Of a stretch of 64,000 nt of DNA, positions 30,421 through 41,525 are shown piece after piece. Each line of letters begins with the position of its first letter. Position 1 is the stretch's first letter. Origin of the DNA: Erwinia_E haradaeae_D (GTDB lineage: Bacteria > Pseudomonadota > Gammaproteobacteria > Enterobacterales > Enterobacteriaceae); contig NZ_LR217715.1 of assembly GCF_900698935.1 (NCBI RefSeq), positions 682,001 through 746,000 of the forward strand. Direction: 5' to 3'. The notes below the pieces were generated by a model. The model was given only the letters and a program-made list of their open reading frames with translations. It searched no databases and had not been told where the DNA came from. A program made the position numbers and the translations under genes.

Positions 30421-31341
30421 ATGTCATCTTTTTGCTCAAGTTGTAAATTTACTCTTAAAACGCCTGAAGCAGTATTAGTTTTTATTACTATGATTTGGGG
30501 CGGGAGTTTTTTGATCGTCAATCATATAATGACAATTAGCGGACCATTTTGGTTTATTGGAGTGCGCTTTGCTGTAGCTACACTAATTGTTATGTTAATG
30601 TCATGGCGAATCCTCAATATGATAACTTTCAAGGAAGTGCAAGCTGGTGCATTAGTAGGATTAGCTATAGGATGTGGATATAGTTTACAAGCTTACGGAA
30701 TGCAAACTATTACTGGAAGTAAATCCGCTTTTATCACAGCGCTTTATTTACCCTTAATACCATTATTACAATGGATATTTCTTGGATTAAAACCAAATTT
30801 ATTGTCCTGGACAGGAGTAATTTTTTCTTTTAGTGGATTACTACTTCTATCGAGTTCTAATCATGGACCTCTAATGTTTACTCACAGTGAAATAGCTACT
30901 TTATTAAGTACATTAGCCATCTCAGCTGAGATTATACTAATTAGTACCTATGCCACTCAAGTCAACGTGCAACGAATTACAGTTGTCCAGCTTGGTGTCG
31001 CTTCATTATCTAGCTTTCTTTGTATGCTGCTTAACGGAGAACCAGTACCGTCGCTTACGCCTTCTCTACTATATAGTACAATCGGCTTAGGTATTGCCAG
31101 CGCACTGATTCAAATTACGATGAACTGGGCTCAGTGTAGCGTGTCGCCCACACGTGCTACGATTATTTATGCAGGCGAACCAGTGTGGGCTGGGATATGT
31201 GGGCATATTGCTGGAGAATATTTATCACCACGTGCTTTATTAGGTGGTACGCTAATCATAATAGGAATTTTGATTAGTGAGTGTAAATTCATACACAAGA
31301 TGACTAACAAAAGAATGCAAAATAAACATCAACATCTCTGA
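30421..31341 (+). CDS. DMT-superfamily (EamA) transporter, substrate unknown
   Basis: An inner-membrane permease of the drug/metabolite transporter superfamily. It has 306 residues from ATG 30421, which has AGGA five bases upstream; an in-frame ATG at 30415 would add two residues without a ribosome site. It shows ten hydrophobic segments in two EamA repeats, with TMIWGGSFLIVNH in the first helix and GSKSAFITALYLPLIPLLQW after the fourth. The second half has a similar IIYAGEPVWAGICGHIAGE element. Family members export amino acids, metabolites or drugs. I cannot assign the substrate or an E. coli orthologue. As one of the few transporters seen here it may serve host exchange, which is speculative. 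Confidence 0.9.
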   Translation: MSSFCSSCKFTLKTPEAVLVFITMIWGGSFLIVNHIMTISGPFWFIGVRFAVATLIVMLMSWRILNMITFKEVQAGALVGLAIGCGYSLQAYGMQTITGSKSAFITALYLPLIPLLQWIFLGLKPNLLSWTGVIFSFSGLLLLSSSNHGPLMFTHSEIATLLSTLAISAEIILISTYATQVNVQRITVVQLGVASLSSFLCMLLNGEPVPSLTPSLLYSTIGLGIASALIQITMNWAQCSVSPTRATIIYAGEPVWAGICGHIAGEYLSPRALLGGTLIIIGILISECKFIHKMTNKRMQNKHQHL

Positions 31342-31966
31342 GATACTGCTCATCAATGATAATCAGGTTTTCATCACAGTTAGATATACGTACTGTTCAA
31401 ACACAGATTTTCATAAAATGCTAGACTTATGGTTTTTGTGTGCACAATATCTTCATAGTTTTAAATACCTAAGATTTAAAAATTGAAGATGTCAATCGCA
31501 ATTATCACATCATAGTAAATGTTTCAGCATCCCGCTGTTTTTAATGCTCTGCAGATATCTATGCAGAAATCATAAGGCTTTCATCAGTAAAATAAAAAGA
31601 AAATATGATTTTATAGTAACATGCATCACATACGCAGATAAGAAAATAAAATAGGTCTCCACAAAGGACCTCTTTGGTTTTCTTTTATTTTTATTTATTG
31701 TTAGAATCGTATTACACTATCTATGCATCATATGATCATGTATGTGCAACATTAAAAATACATTCTATAATTACATGCCCTTACGAAGGCGATATCGATT
31801 GTTAGTGTGGTACATATACCACAAGATAGATATAAAACATTTAAAACGCACTACAGTGTAGTATTACATAATCAAAGAAAATTACGATAATAAATAAAGT
31901 AATTGCAAATAAAACAAGAAGATTCTGATATGTGATAAGTTAGCAGTTCATGGTTTTTCAGCACAC
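31342..31966. other. gene-free stretch between the transporter gene and acpS
   Basis: About 0.6 kb. It contains one terminator-like hairpin (31662-31676) and otherwise AT-rich sequence without a coding frame. A small hairpin TGTGGTA/TACCACA lies near 31805-31822. Confidence 0.5.
31662..31690 (+). terminator. possible intrinsic terminator
   Basis: The hairpin CAAAG-GACCT-CTTTG (31662-31676) is followed by a T-rich run. It lies 320 bases past the transporter gene, so it may be a relic of a lost gene. The stem is only five base pairs, hence the low confidence. Confidence 0.3.
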
Positions 31967-32347
31967 TTAAGTCTCCATAACCACCATAGCAACAGCATAT
32001 TTTCTTTCATCAGACAATGTAACATGTATGTTCTTTATAAGAAAATTCTGTTCTATAACTTTTGCGTGCTGTAAAAGACGTACATAAGGCTTTCCTAATG
32101 CATCATGATAGATTTCAATCTGATGGAATGCAAGACCATCTCGCATACCAAGACCAAATGCCTTCACTGTCGCTTCTTTTACGGCAAAACTTTTTGCAAG
32201 GAATAGATCTGGTCTGAAATGTATTTGATACTGACTAAACTCAGTATGACTTAGGACGCGTTTCGCTAATCGATCACCAACCCGAGCAATTATTGCTGTA
32301 ATACGTGCTATCTCAATAATATCCACACCGACACCAAGAATCGGCAT
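31967..32347 (-). CDS. acpS: holo-[acyl-carrier-protein] synthase
   Basis: AcpS transfers 4'-phosphopantetheine from CoA to acyl carrier protein, which is essential for fatty acid synthesis. I place the start at ATG 32345-32347, giving 126 residues, the same as E. coli, with N-terminus MPILGVGVDIIEIARI. An upstream in-frame ATG (32419) would add 24 residues with no homology. No clear ribosome site is seen for either start. The Mg-binding Asp in GVDIIEI and Glu in FAVKEATVKAFG are present. The upstream partner pdxJ, found in E. coli, is absent. Confidence 0.95.
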   Translation of the reverse strand: MPILGVGVDIIEIARITAIIARVGDRLAKRVLSHTEFSQYQIHFRPDLFLAKSFAVKEATVKAFGLGMRDGLAFHQIEIYHDALGKPYVRLLQHAKVIEQNFLIKNIHVTLSDERKYAVAMVVMET

Positions 32348-33248
32348 TAAAAATCTACACGTAATTTTTTCTGCATATCTGCTCTTTCGTAGTGCACCGG
32401 AAACATTTGTATAGTACATTCATTCGCTATTATCTATCTGTATATCGACAGTAATCAGTTGTTTATGTTTATTAATGAATACAGGCCGCACTAATATTAT
32501 TAATTTGTTGATATGAAATAAGGTGTAATGCAAACTACAGCTACATCACACCATCTTCTAGAATACATATTGTCTACAATCAAGAAGCATTTCTAATAGC
32601 CATTACTACACACTATATTGACTTCGATGGTATGCACTACTTATATCAAAGTATGCCACAATGTACGAATATCACGCTTCTAGTAATTTCTAAAAATATG
32701 CTATGATTTTTTTGGCACTCATTCACATTGATACTCAACAAAATCTTATATAACAGAGACTATAAAATTTTCTAATTTCATAAATTATTATTGTAGATAT
32801 CACGGTGTATGATGTTCAAAATATATCATTCAAACTTAAGATACTCCTTATCCTAACGATATAATTTTGATTGCATTTAACTTCAACATGATGGACGTGA
32901 TATATCTTATAAAAAAATTAGCATATTTCTATAATAATCACAAGTTCTTTTCGATACTTTGATTCGCTCACTCCCTATAAAAACGTAGCACACATACACA
33001 CATATACACTATCTAATCATATTCCTATGAGTACACATCCTATAAAATTCAAGTGTAATATTTATTGCCTACTTTAACTTATTGGTATAATCTTCCACTA
33101 TTTCTTAATCTAGCGAAATACTGTTTTAAATCCCATTTACAATGCATTATAGTACAAGTGATTTATTAAACCTACTACTCTATCTAGTACTATCTTGCCA
33201 TGCGTAAATAATACCACTACACTTACACTATTGTTATAGAATAACTAC
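32348..33248. other. gene-free stretch between acpS and the acyltransferase gene
   Basis: About 0.9 kb of AT-rich sequence where E. coli would have pdxJ or other genes upstream of acpS. The first 72 bases could encode an N-terminal extension of AcpS. Nothing else recognisable. Confidence 0.5.
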
Positions 33249-34175
33249 TCAGTATAATGAACTCATTCCCTCTGGACGGGTCTTAAATCGACGATGCAGC
33301 CACATATATTGATTTGGAGCTCGCATAATTTCAGACTCAATGACATGATTGATATATCTAGCGGCTTGTATTTCATTGTCTAATGGATAATCGTGAATCT
33401 CTTTTTCAATTACTAATTCATAACCACTGCAATCTTCTTTACGTAAAAAGACAACAGTCATTAATGCTGGCTTAGCTAAGCGTGCTAAAACCCAAGTACC
33501 ACTAGTTGTAGCTACATTTGGAACAGCAAACCATGGAGCAAAAACACTACCCTTTGGGCCATAATCTTGGTCTGGCGCAAACCAAACCACTTCACCGGAT
33601 TTCAACGCACGGATAACGCCTCGCAAGTTGCGTCGATTCATCATTGCTTTATTAGAGCGCAACCTTCCCTTAGTTTGAGCCCACTCTATTAATTTATTAT
33701 TATGAGGACGATATATGGCTATAAGAGGATGACACAACCCCATTGCACGCCCACCTAGTTCAAGAGACATAAAATGTAAACCAATCATTAGAATACCCTT
33801 TCCACTAGCATGAGCCATTTTCAGATTCTCAAGGCCTTTAACACTAAACAAGTTTTTTACTCGACGATCAGACCAAAACCAAGCCATACCAGTTTCCAGT
33901 AAGCCAATACCTAAAGATTCAAAGTTACTATTCACACACCGTTCTAAAGCAGTTTTATTCATATCTGGAAAACAAAGCTCTAAGTTACGACGTACAATAA
34001 ACACACGGCGCTTCATAAAACGCATAGAGATACGCCCTATAAAAATTCCCAACCTATATAGGAGTGGGTATGGAAGACAAACTAAAAAAAATAAGAAAGC
34101 AATACCAAGCCACGTAATCCAATAACGAGGAAGCATCAACTCTCTATGGAAATTCGACTCTCTTTTCATATGCAC
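33249..34175 (-). CDS. lpxP: lipid A biosynthesis acyltransferase, LpxP/LpxL type
   Basis: A membrane-anchored lauroyl/palmitoleoyl transferase acting on Kdo2-lipid IVA. It has 308 residues. The N-terminal membrane helix covers about 18-40, and the catalytic HX4E motif is GLHFMSLELGGR near residue 137. NLRGVIRALKSGEVVWFAPDQDYG and the C-terminal QYMWLHRRFKTRPEG are conserved. Several stretches (FMSLELGGRAMGLCHP, YRPHNNKLIEWAQTKGR, RRNLRG) are closer to E. coli LpxP, the cold-shock paralogue, than to LpxL, so I lean to LpxP; if it is the only copy it may serve as the general enzyme. The start may be Met1 (34175) or Met3 (34169). Confidence 0.85.
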   Translation of the reverse strand: MHMKRESNFHRELMLPRYWITWLGIAFLFFLVCLPYPLLYRLGIFIGRISMRFMKRRVFIVRRNLELCFPDMNKTALERCVNSNFESLGIGLLETGMAWFWSDRRVKNLFSVKGLENLKMAHASGKGILMIGLHFMSLELGGRAMGLCHPLIAIYRPHNNKLIEWAQTKGRLRSNKAMMNRRNLRGVIRALKSGEVVWFAPDQDYGPKGSVFAPWFAVPNVATTSGTWVLARLAKPALMTVVFLRKEDCSGYELVIEKEIHDYPLDNEIQAARYINHVIESEIMRAPNQYMWLHRRFKTRPEGMSSLY

Positions 34176-37100
34176 TCATTGATACGTTAATTAATAACCT
34201 ATAATACTTCCTAAGCTGTCAGAAAAGACTCCTCAGTAAATAAGAAAAGCAAACTTACTATGCCTACTTCCCTTACAAAACAGCACGAGACAATTATATG
34301 TTAATATATAGTCATCAGAAGACTTCTGATAACATAGCACCCCTTAAAAAATGAAATATGATCGTCATCAATTACAAAAACGTAAATCACCACTGTGTAT
34401 TAATTGTACACACGGATGGTATCTGCATGACACATATTCTATATCATGTTGACAATAGAAACACACATCACTTCTGTGTGATCACACATATACCATAATT
34501 TCTTACTTTCTGATTACTAAAATATTTGTGATAGTAGAGTACGCTAACTGTCTAGCAATTAAAATAAAACATCAATAGTATGTTATCTCTACTGTTAGAA
34601 AAAAACTAAGATAGATAACTTATATAGAATTCCTCTTTCTACTTCTCGTATACTCCACATTACATCCTAATATTACTTGATCTATAACTTGAAATCCTTA
34701 ATACCATGCTACCATCTCACTGGGATTATTTGATTTAACTTATACCTTAAATCTAGATCAATATTCTTCATATATAAGCGATCATATAAATTACTGGAAT
34801 CGTAAAAGAAAAATAGCAATACATACCAATTTCCCGTACTAGATTATAGAATGAACCTTCTATTGCAAATAAAAACCTCTACAATATAGCGCTCATATCG
34901 GCAAAAATAATATATAAGCTGGTATTATAAAAGATCAGTATCTACACTGAATTGTCTGATATAAATAAATTATTTAATGCTAATTCCATCTCTGTAACAT
35001 ATTAATAATCTTCTTATAATCATACTAATTTAAATACCTCGAATTCTACACTGAACAGTGTAGCAAGATAAATTTTTTATAAATAAATATATTTAATGTA
35101 ACAATTATGTTATTAAAAATATGATATGCCATTTCGCTTATTATGTACTATACAATGCATGTACATAAATCATTAGCATAGTTGTGATCTCTCTTATATA
35201 CACTTTATCTAATTATGCATTTCTATATATTATACAGCGATAAGAAACCATACTAGATATTATGATCATAAGACTATGCGGTGCATAACACTTGTCTGTG
35301 CTCTTTGGTATTTATCGGATAAGCAAAAATGAAAATATTTTCATATGCTCACTCAAAAATTATAAATAATAAAAATGATGAAATTGCTTTTTCTTTTATC
35401 AGAGTCTACATCGTATTATGTTCTAGACTTACTTGCATAGTATGAACTAAACTTAATAAGTGCAAATCATATATATTTATATTATGCTACTTATTACATT
35501 ATGACACAGGCATGCAATGCTCTTATCTATAATCTCATTACATTCAATTCTATACATTTGTATACAAGATCTATTCTTGTATCCACAATCTGCGCAAGCT
35601 ATAATTCTGGTCATAAATAAAAAATATGCGTGTTTGCGAATAAAATTATGTTATGTATAGGTGCATACCTTGTAATCACTGATCTCTGATCTAGAGTTAG
35701 ATTTTTGATAAAATCATTTAAAATGCTTATTCGAAATAATAATACATAATGTATAATGTTATAGTCAATAAATGATTCTAAAATAGAACAGAGTATTTAT
35801 ACTGTAAACTACAATGGCGAATATATACCTTTTATTCTCTCTATAATTTACTTAAATTCTGGAAACTATTATCATTCTAAAAATAAAATATTTGATTATA
35901 TTAACATACGTATCAAACCAAGAATATAAAAATGACAAAACATAAATTTAAATATTATATCTGAAAATAATGATATCTTGCTATTACATTTATCGTGTAT
36001 ATTTTCATACCCAACACATTCTGATCTATCCTTAAATTTGTATAATGATACAATATCATATATTGTGGTATGAATAACATTCATAAATATAATCAGACGA
36101 CTTAAAATTATACGTATATACACATAATCTATCCATTACATAATTCTATTAAGATTATCTCTAAGAAATGAGATATCTTATTTTAAGAAAAAACTAGTCT
36201 AGTCTTCATTATTTATGGCTCTACATTACACATATATTATTCTATAATATTTTATGTCATCTTATTAAGATATATATTTATTCCATTAACATCCATGCCA
36301 ATACTGATAAAAAGTTGAGATTTATAATACCAAGAAATAATATCTTTGTTAACATATATAAAATATTTACATGTATTTTTACTGAATTACAAAAAATTGA
36401 AAAATTAGAAGACTGAATTACTATATATTAAATGATCTCCCTTTCAAAATCATTCGAATCTATTTCAATTTTGACATATAAAATACTGTATAATGATTAA
36501 ATTAATCATTATACAGTATTTTATCGTAGCTACATGTAGTGATATGACCCTACATCTAGTAACAAAGCATTTATCATCTTTGTTTTTGCGCTCCATTCGC
36601 ATCATAACTTGTAACGATATATATAAATGAGGTATGATACATAAGATGGAATCTTTCCTTACCTTGTTTGTTAAATCAATACAAGAAAAATTCAATACAA
36701 TCAGCACGATAAAAACACAAAAAACTTAACCATATATTGATTTGCACATAATAAACAACAGTATTAAATGTATTATATTATATTATATTATTCCACCATT
36801 GGTGTGACGTATAATTACAATCCAGACAATGTTCGCCTAGAAAATATTATGAGTGTTAGACTAAAACGAATCGTGATAACCATATTGAATATACAAGATT
36901 CCTCCGAACCAACCCCGCAGAAAATAATATTTATATCACTGAGATGATCAGCTTACAAAATGATCGCTATGTAGCCTGCCGTTTTATCTAGTACAGAGAT
37001 AGATCCTTTTCTACCCATATATTTAAAAAAGTATTCATTTTATATCATTAGTCAATGACTATATTCCTTATAAATTGATGGAATAGGATTCAAGAATGCA

Positions 37101-37802
37101 TAGTAAAAATTACTATCTATTCTTATTTAGCATAGTATATCATTGCTATTCAGTCTAGTGTTGTATAATTTAATAACGCCTCTTTACGCGAATAGCGATA
37201 TAGTTTGAAATTTGTCATCAAACGTTCATATGTCTAACATCGCAAAAACTGCATAAACACGTACATACACAATAAAAAATATCAAACATACACAATAATG
37301 TGGCATAGTACAATACTAATAACCACCTGTACTTATACATCCTAAAGTTAAGGAGGTCACTATTACATATCCTAATAACTACTTCTAGTCTTATATTGTA
37401 TGTGTTTAACTATGCAATGAGTGCTTATGGTATTCACAAGCCTATCTTTTAATCTTGTAGATAACAGACAATGATCAAATCCCACTGACAATTTTATGGT
37501 TTACGATATATAAACTACACATTACCTCCTTAAGCATATACGATTACAGATGTACGTTTACTTTACTTAGCATCATTTTTATTTCTAGATCTTTTTATTT
37601 TATGTAGAAATAGATGCACTCAGGAATAATATTATTCAATATATTTCTTCTGAGAATAAATATTCTTTCTATGTATGTAGTTGATGCATGAATATACCAT
37701 AATATAATATGCAGTTAGAGCTTAGAGCTAGGAAGTTCTTTGTAATATGTTAAAATATTAAACATACATAACATAATCATACACAGTATAGGACACATAA
37801 GA
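34176..37802. other. largest gene-free stretch (3.6 kb)
   Basis: There is no coding frame with any recognisable motif in six frames; the longest open frames (60-80 codons) are low-complexity Ile/Tyr/Leu strings. The sequence is extremely AT-rich. It contains an 8-base hairpin with a 2-base loop at 35046-35063, a 47-base perfect palindrome at 36478-36524, and a (TATTA)x4 run at 36771-36790. It probably represents several fully decayed genes. Confidence 0.6.
36478..36524. repeat. 47-base perfect palindrome
   Basis: Two perfectly complementary 23-base arms are separated by a single base at 36501. The arms begin ATAAAATACTGTATAATGAT. As RNA it would be a near-loopless hairpin, as DNA a cruciform. 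There is no T-run or adjacent gene to make it a terminator. The arm length is far above chance for 64 kb even at high AT content. Confidence 0.95.
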
Positions 37803-39278
37803 ATGAAAAAACCTTATGATTACCACGCTATTGTGATTGGCTCTGGTCCCGGTGGAGAAGGTGCTGCGATGGGATTAGTAAAACAAGGATTTCATATTGC
37901 TGTCGTTGAGCGATATCATAATATCGGTGGTGGTTGCACACACTGGGGTACCATACCCTCAAAAGCACTACGCCATGCTGTAAGTAGAATGATTGAGTTT
38001 AATCAAAATCCTCTCTACAACAATCATATGCGATTAATAGATTTCTCTTTTAGCAATATTCTCAATAATACTACAAATGTCATTAATCAACAAGCTCATA
38101 TGCGTCAGAATTTCTATGAGCGTAATCATTGCGATGTTTTTCAAGGTAATGCTTATTTTATTGATCCTCATACTATTGAATTGCTTATGAGTGATGGTAA
38201 AACTAAAAGACTAACAGCTAATACATTTGTTTTAGCGTGTGGTTCGCGCCCTTATCACCCACCTAATATTGATTTTACACACCCTCGTATCTACGATAGC
38301 GACTCTATTCTAACTTTGCATCATCAACCTGGACACGTCATTATTTATGGTGCTGGAGTCATTGGATGTGAATATGCATCAATTTTTAGAGGGTTATCTG
38401 CAAAGGTTGATTTAATTAACACACGCAATCGCTTGCTTTCTTTTTTAGATCGAGAAATGTCAGATTCACTTTCCTATCATTTCTGGAATAATGGGGTGGT
38501 TATTCGTCCGAATGAAGAATTTACAAAAATTGAAGGGCTAGGTGATGGTGTGATTATACACCTTAAATCAGGCAAAAAATTAAAAGCAGAATGCTTACTC
38601 TATGCCAATGGTCGTTCCGGTAATACTAATTCATTGTTGCTTGAAAATATTGGCCTTCAGGCAGATATGCGAGGTCTTTTAAAAGTCAATCACTTATATC
38701 AAACGGAACAAGAAAATGTCTACGCGGTAGGAGATGTTATTGGTTATCCAAGTTTAGCTTCATCAGCTTATGATCAAGGTCGTCTGGCTTCACAAGCAAT
38801 CACTCAGGGTAAGGTAAAAACACATTTGATAAAAGACATCCCAACTGGTATATATACCATACCAGAAATAAGCTCTGTTGGCAACACTGAGCAGGCATTG
38901 ACAGAGATGCAAATACCATATGAAGTAGGAAGAGCACAGTTTAAAAACCTTGCTCGTGCACAAATCGTCGGTATGAATGTAGGTAGTTTAAAAATCCTTT
39001 TTCATCGAGAAACTAAAGAAATTCTAGGTATTCATTGTTTTGGTGAACAAGCAGCTGAAATTATTCATATTGGACAAGCCATCATGGAACAAAAAAATGG
39101 CGGAAATACACTTGAATACTTTGTAAATACTACCTTTAACTACCCGACAATGGCCGAAGCATATCGAGTAGCAGCTCTAAACGGTATTAATAGACTTTTT
39201 AATTTCTCGATGATTCTTACATCCACTGTTTATTTACTTTCAATGCTCAGCAACTATCTCTATTATATTATTAACTAA
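37803..39278 (+). CDS. sthA: soluble pyridine nucleotide transhydrogenase, with C-terminal extension
   Basis: SthA is a cytosolic FAD flavoprotein that exchanges reducing equivalents between NADPH and NAD+. Residues 1-466 match the whole 466-residue E. coli protein: FAD motif IGSGPGGEGAAMGL, the GGGCTHWGTIPSKAL segment typical of SthA (a single Cys rather than a disulfide pair), NAD motif YGAGVIGCEYASIF, and dimer-interface TTFNYPTMAEAYRVAALNG. After the normal end (NRLF) the frame continues 25 residues (39201-39275) of mostly hydrophobic sequence before TAA, best explained by loss of the original stop. AGGA lies about 10 bases before the ATG. Confidence 0.97.
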   Translation: MKKPYDYHAIVIGSGPGGEGAAMGLVKQGFHIAVVERYHNIGGGCTHWGTIPSKALRHAVSRMIEFNQNPLYNNHMRLIDFSFSNILNNTTNVINQQAHMRQNFYERNHCDVFQGNAYFIDPHTIELLMSDGKTKRLTANTFVLACGSRPYHPPNIDFTHPRIYDSDSILTLHHQPGHVIIYGAGVIGCEYASIFRGLSAKVDLINTRNRLLSFLDREMSDSLSYHFWNNGVVIRPNEEFTKIEGLGDGVIIHLKSGKKLKAECLLYANGRSGNTNSLLLENIGLQADMRGLLKVNHLYQTEQENVYAVGDVIGYPSLASSAYDQGRLASQAITQGKVKTHLIKDIPTGIYTIPEISSVGNTEQALTEMQIPYEVGRAQFKNLARAQIVGMNVGSLKILFHRETKEILGIHCFGEQAAEIIHIGQAIMEQKNGGNTLEYFVNTTFNYPTMAEAYRVAALNGINRLFNFSMILTSTVYLLSMLSNYLYYIIN

Positions 39279-40184
39279 TCTTTATCATCTGTAGTTTTAT
39301 TTTGAGGTGAGGTGAGCCATCTCAAATTAGTGCACAAAAACGCTGCCTCCTAAAGGTTGCGTATAGTAATTACGTGGAAACTGTAAAAATCTCTTCTATA
39401 CTATATGCCTATCATTCTTTTAAAAAGATATGCACTTTATATACACATACTATCATATAATAATGTTTACTGATCTTATTACATATTTTAAAAAATCTTA
39501 ATATATTATCCACTTGTAATCATCTACAATTATACATCATAGCGATCATTAAGTATATGCATCCCCTTGCTATCGACAAGCTTATTCCTCCAAGATAACA
39601 ACATAAATCTCTATAAATGATCTATCTCTTTAATACTATTGAGTCCATTTCTCACGACATCTATCCTGTGAATTTCTCCCAACTAGACTGGAAAGCACGT
39701 AAATAAAAATAATTGTTTTGAATAAGTACCAAATACCTTATAATATGACGCTTCATTTTTCTTGCAAAAGTATAAATTTATGCTCTATATACGTTCAATT
39801 ATGACATGAATCGCCTCTTAAGATTACCAGCTTAGCTTGCGGTGGTCGATAGGATCTTGTGAAAAAACCAGAAACTATACGATAATACATATACACCTAT
39901 GCTTGCCTCATTCCACTATCGTGGTGCACGTAATGCCTCTCTAATTGTCTATATCTAAATTTTTGTATATTCTTTTGCTATAAGAGACACATGAATACTT
40001 ATGGATCGTTCATAAATTACTATAAATATCATGCATATTTTAATTACACAAAGAATCAAGAATAATCAATTGTGTTAAGTTTTTTTACACTTCATACAAT
40101 GATATCCTGTTCATAATTGACAATTATAACTATAATGATGCATACATGAGAGTTAATGACTGTAATCCACGATGGAGATTTGAA
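39279..40184. other. gene-free stretch between sthA and nfuA
   Basis: About 0.9 kb. A slightly GC-richer patch just after sthA (about 39305-39365) may be a relic of a lost neighbour but cannot be identified. The rest is AT-rich with no feature seen. Confidence 0.5.
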
Positions 40185-40760
40185 ATGATCGCTATTACTC
40201 AAGCGGCTCAAGAACACTTTGCAGAGCTTCTATCTCAACAAGAACATGGTACTCAGATTCGCGTATTTGTCCTTAATCCTGGCACATACAACGCAGAATG
40301 TGGTGTGGCCTATTGCGCGCCTTACGAAGTAGACACTACTGATACAGAGGTAAAATTTAATCAGATGTCAGTATTTATTGATGAAGTTAGTGCTCCGTAT
40401 CTCAAAAATGCTGAAATTGACTATATCATAAATCAGATGCATACTCAACTTACACTAAAAGCACCTTATGCTAAAGCACGCCAAATTAATGATAATTCTC
40501 CGCTTATTGAACGAGTAAACGCCCTTCTTCAAGCAGAAATTAACCCAAAATTATCTCAACATGGCGGCCAAGTCTCTGTTATTGATATCACTACTACAGG
40601 ATATGTTATTCTGCAGTTTAGCGGAGGATGCAATGGTTGTGCCATGATAAGTGTCACTATAAAAGATAGTATAGAGACGGAGTTATTAGCTAAGTTTCCA
40701 GAACTAAAAGGAGTTAAAGATGTCACTGAACATCGTCACGGTAACCACTCATTCTATTAA
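40185..40760 (+). CDS. nfuA: Fe/S biogenesis protein NfuA
   Basis: NfuA is an iron-sulfur carrier delivering [4Fe-4S] clusters to target enzymes. I choose ATG 40185, with GGAG at 40174-40177, giving 191 residues, identical in length to E. coli. An upstream in-frame ATG at 40146 would add 13 unrelated residues. The order is a degenerate A-type scaffold domain (about 1-95) followed by the Nfu domain, with the cluster-binding CxxC in GGCNGCAM near residue 150. It is retained although the isc and suf operons are not in the window. Confidence 0.97.
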   Translation: MIAITQAAQEHFAELLSQQEHGTQIRVFVLNPGTYNAECGVAYCAPYEVDTTDTEVKFNQMSVFIDEVSAPYLKNAEIDYIINQMHTQLTLKAPYAKARQINDNSPLIERVNALLQAEINPKLSQHGGQVSVIDITTTGYVILQFSGGCNGCAMISVTIKDSIETELLAKFPELKGVKDVTEHRHGNHSFY

Positions 40761-41237
40761 CTACGCCTCTATGATGATCTTCACTCCAATAATATAGAAG
40801 CGCATAAGAAAGGATACTAAAATAAAACAATACAGATGCTCTTTTTTATTATTTATATCTGGTGGCAAAACTATGAAATCTAAAATTCGTCATATTGTCA
40901 ATAATTTATTGTTACTGGTATGATAAAAGTATTAAAAATACTTCTTTATTTAAAACTAATAACGTTATTATTATTCATTTAGTATTACGCATAATATGAA
41001 AGAAATCATCGTATTATACATAATAACTCTAATGATAAATAAAAAAAGTATGTAACTTTTTTGAGGCTATCTATATGTTTTGTGTCAAACAAGAAGTATA
41101 AATACAAACTATAAAACTAGTGTGCATCACCTGTATCTTAATATATCATAGAAAATATATCAAACGATCATCGAGACTTTATTGCAATCACATAGTTTTT
41201 ATTACGTGCAGCCATAAAAGATTGACTAGTATATTAC
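40761..41237. other. gene-free stretch between nfuA and rplY
   Basis: About 0.48 kb between convergent genes. It is AT-rich, with no terminator hairpin or coding frame recognised. Confidence 0.5.
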
Positions 41238-41525
41238 CTATGCAATTCGTATAAAATCTATATGGTGGAGTTTGGGTTTAAATGGATGGCGCTGAACTGC
41301 TTGTACTTTTACTTTAATGTCTATACCGTCTATCATAATACTTAAAGTTGTGGTATAAAAATCACTTTTATACTGCAAATGCATGATAGGATTCTGATCT
41401 AGAGTAATACTAATTGGAGATTCTTGTCCACCATATATAATTGCAGGTAATTGATCTGCTCTACGCAAGCGACGACTGGATCCTGTACCATTCTTCTGAC
41501 GGTGTTCAGCATAAATATTAAACAT
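41238..41525 (-). CDS. rplY: 50S ribosomal protein L25
   Basis: L25 binds 5S rRNA in the large subunit. It has 95 residues (E. coli 94) and is of the short enteric form without a CTC-type extension. SRRLRRADQLPAIIYGG and the C-terminal VQRHPFKPKLHHIDFIRIA match closely. A weak AAAGAG ribosome site precedes the ATG. It is isolated in gene-free DNA. Confidence 0.98.
   Translation of the reverse strand: MFNIYAEHRQKNGTGSSRRLRRADQLPAIIYGGQESPISITLDQNPIMHLQYKSDFYTTTLSIMIDGIDIKVKVQAVQRHPFKPKLHHIDFIRIA

Noticed and set aside
32348..32419. 24-residue N-terminal extension of AcpS
   Set aside because: Family homology and length (126 residues) begin exactly at the downstream ATG; the extension matches nothing.
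35046..35063. Short hairpins with 7-10 base arms (35046, 50591, 55256, 55569, 55819, 58228)
   Set aside because: Arms of this length are expected several times by chance at this base composition, and none has a terminator T-run next to an expressed gene.
36471..36494. Promoter-like TTGACA followed by TATAAT at the palindrome
   Set aside because: The spacer is only 12 bases and no gene follows; the TATAAT is part of the palindrome arm.
36771..36790. (TATTA)x4 short tandem run
   Set aside because: Only 20 bases of two-letter sequence in extremely AT-rich DNA; expected by chance and slippage.
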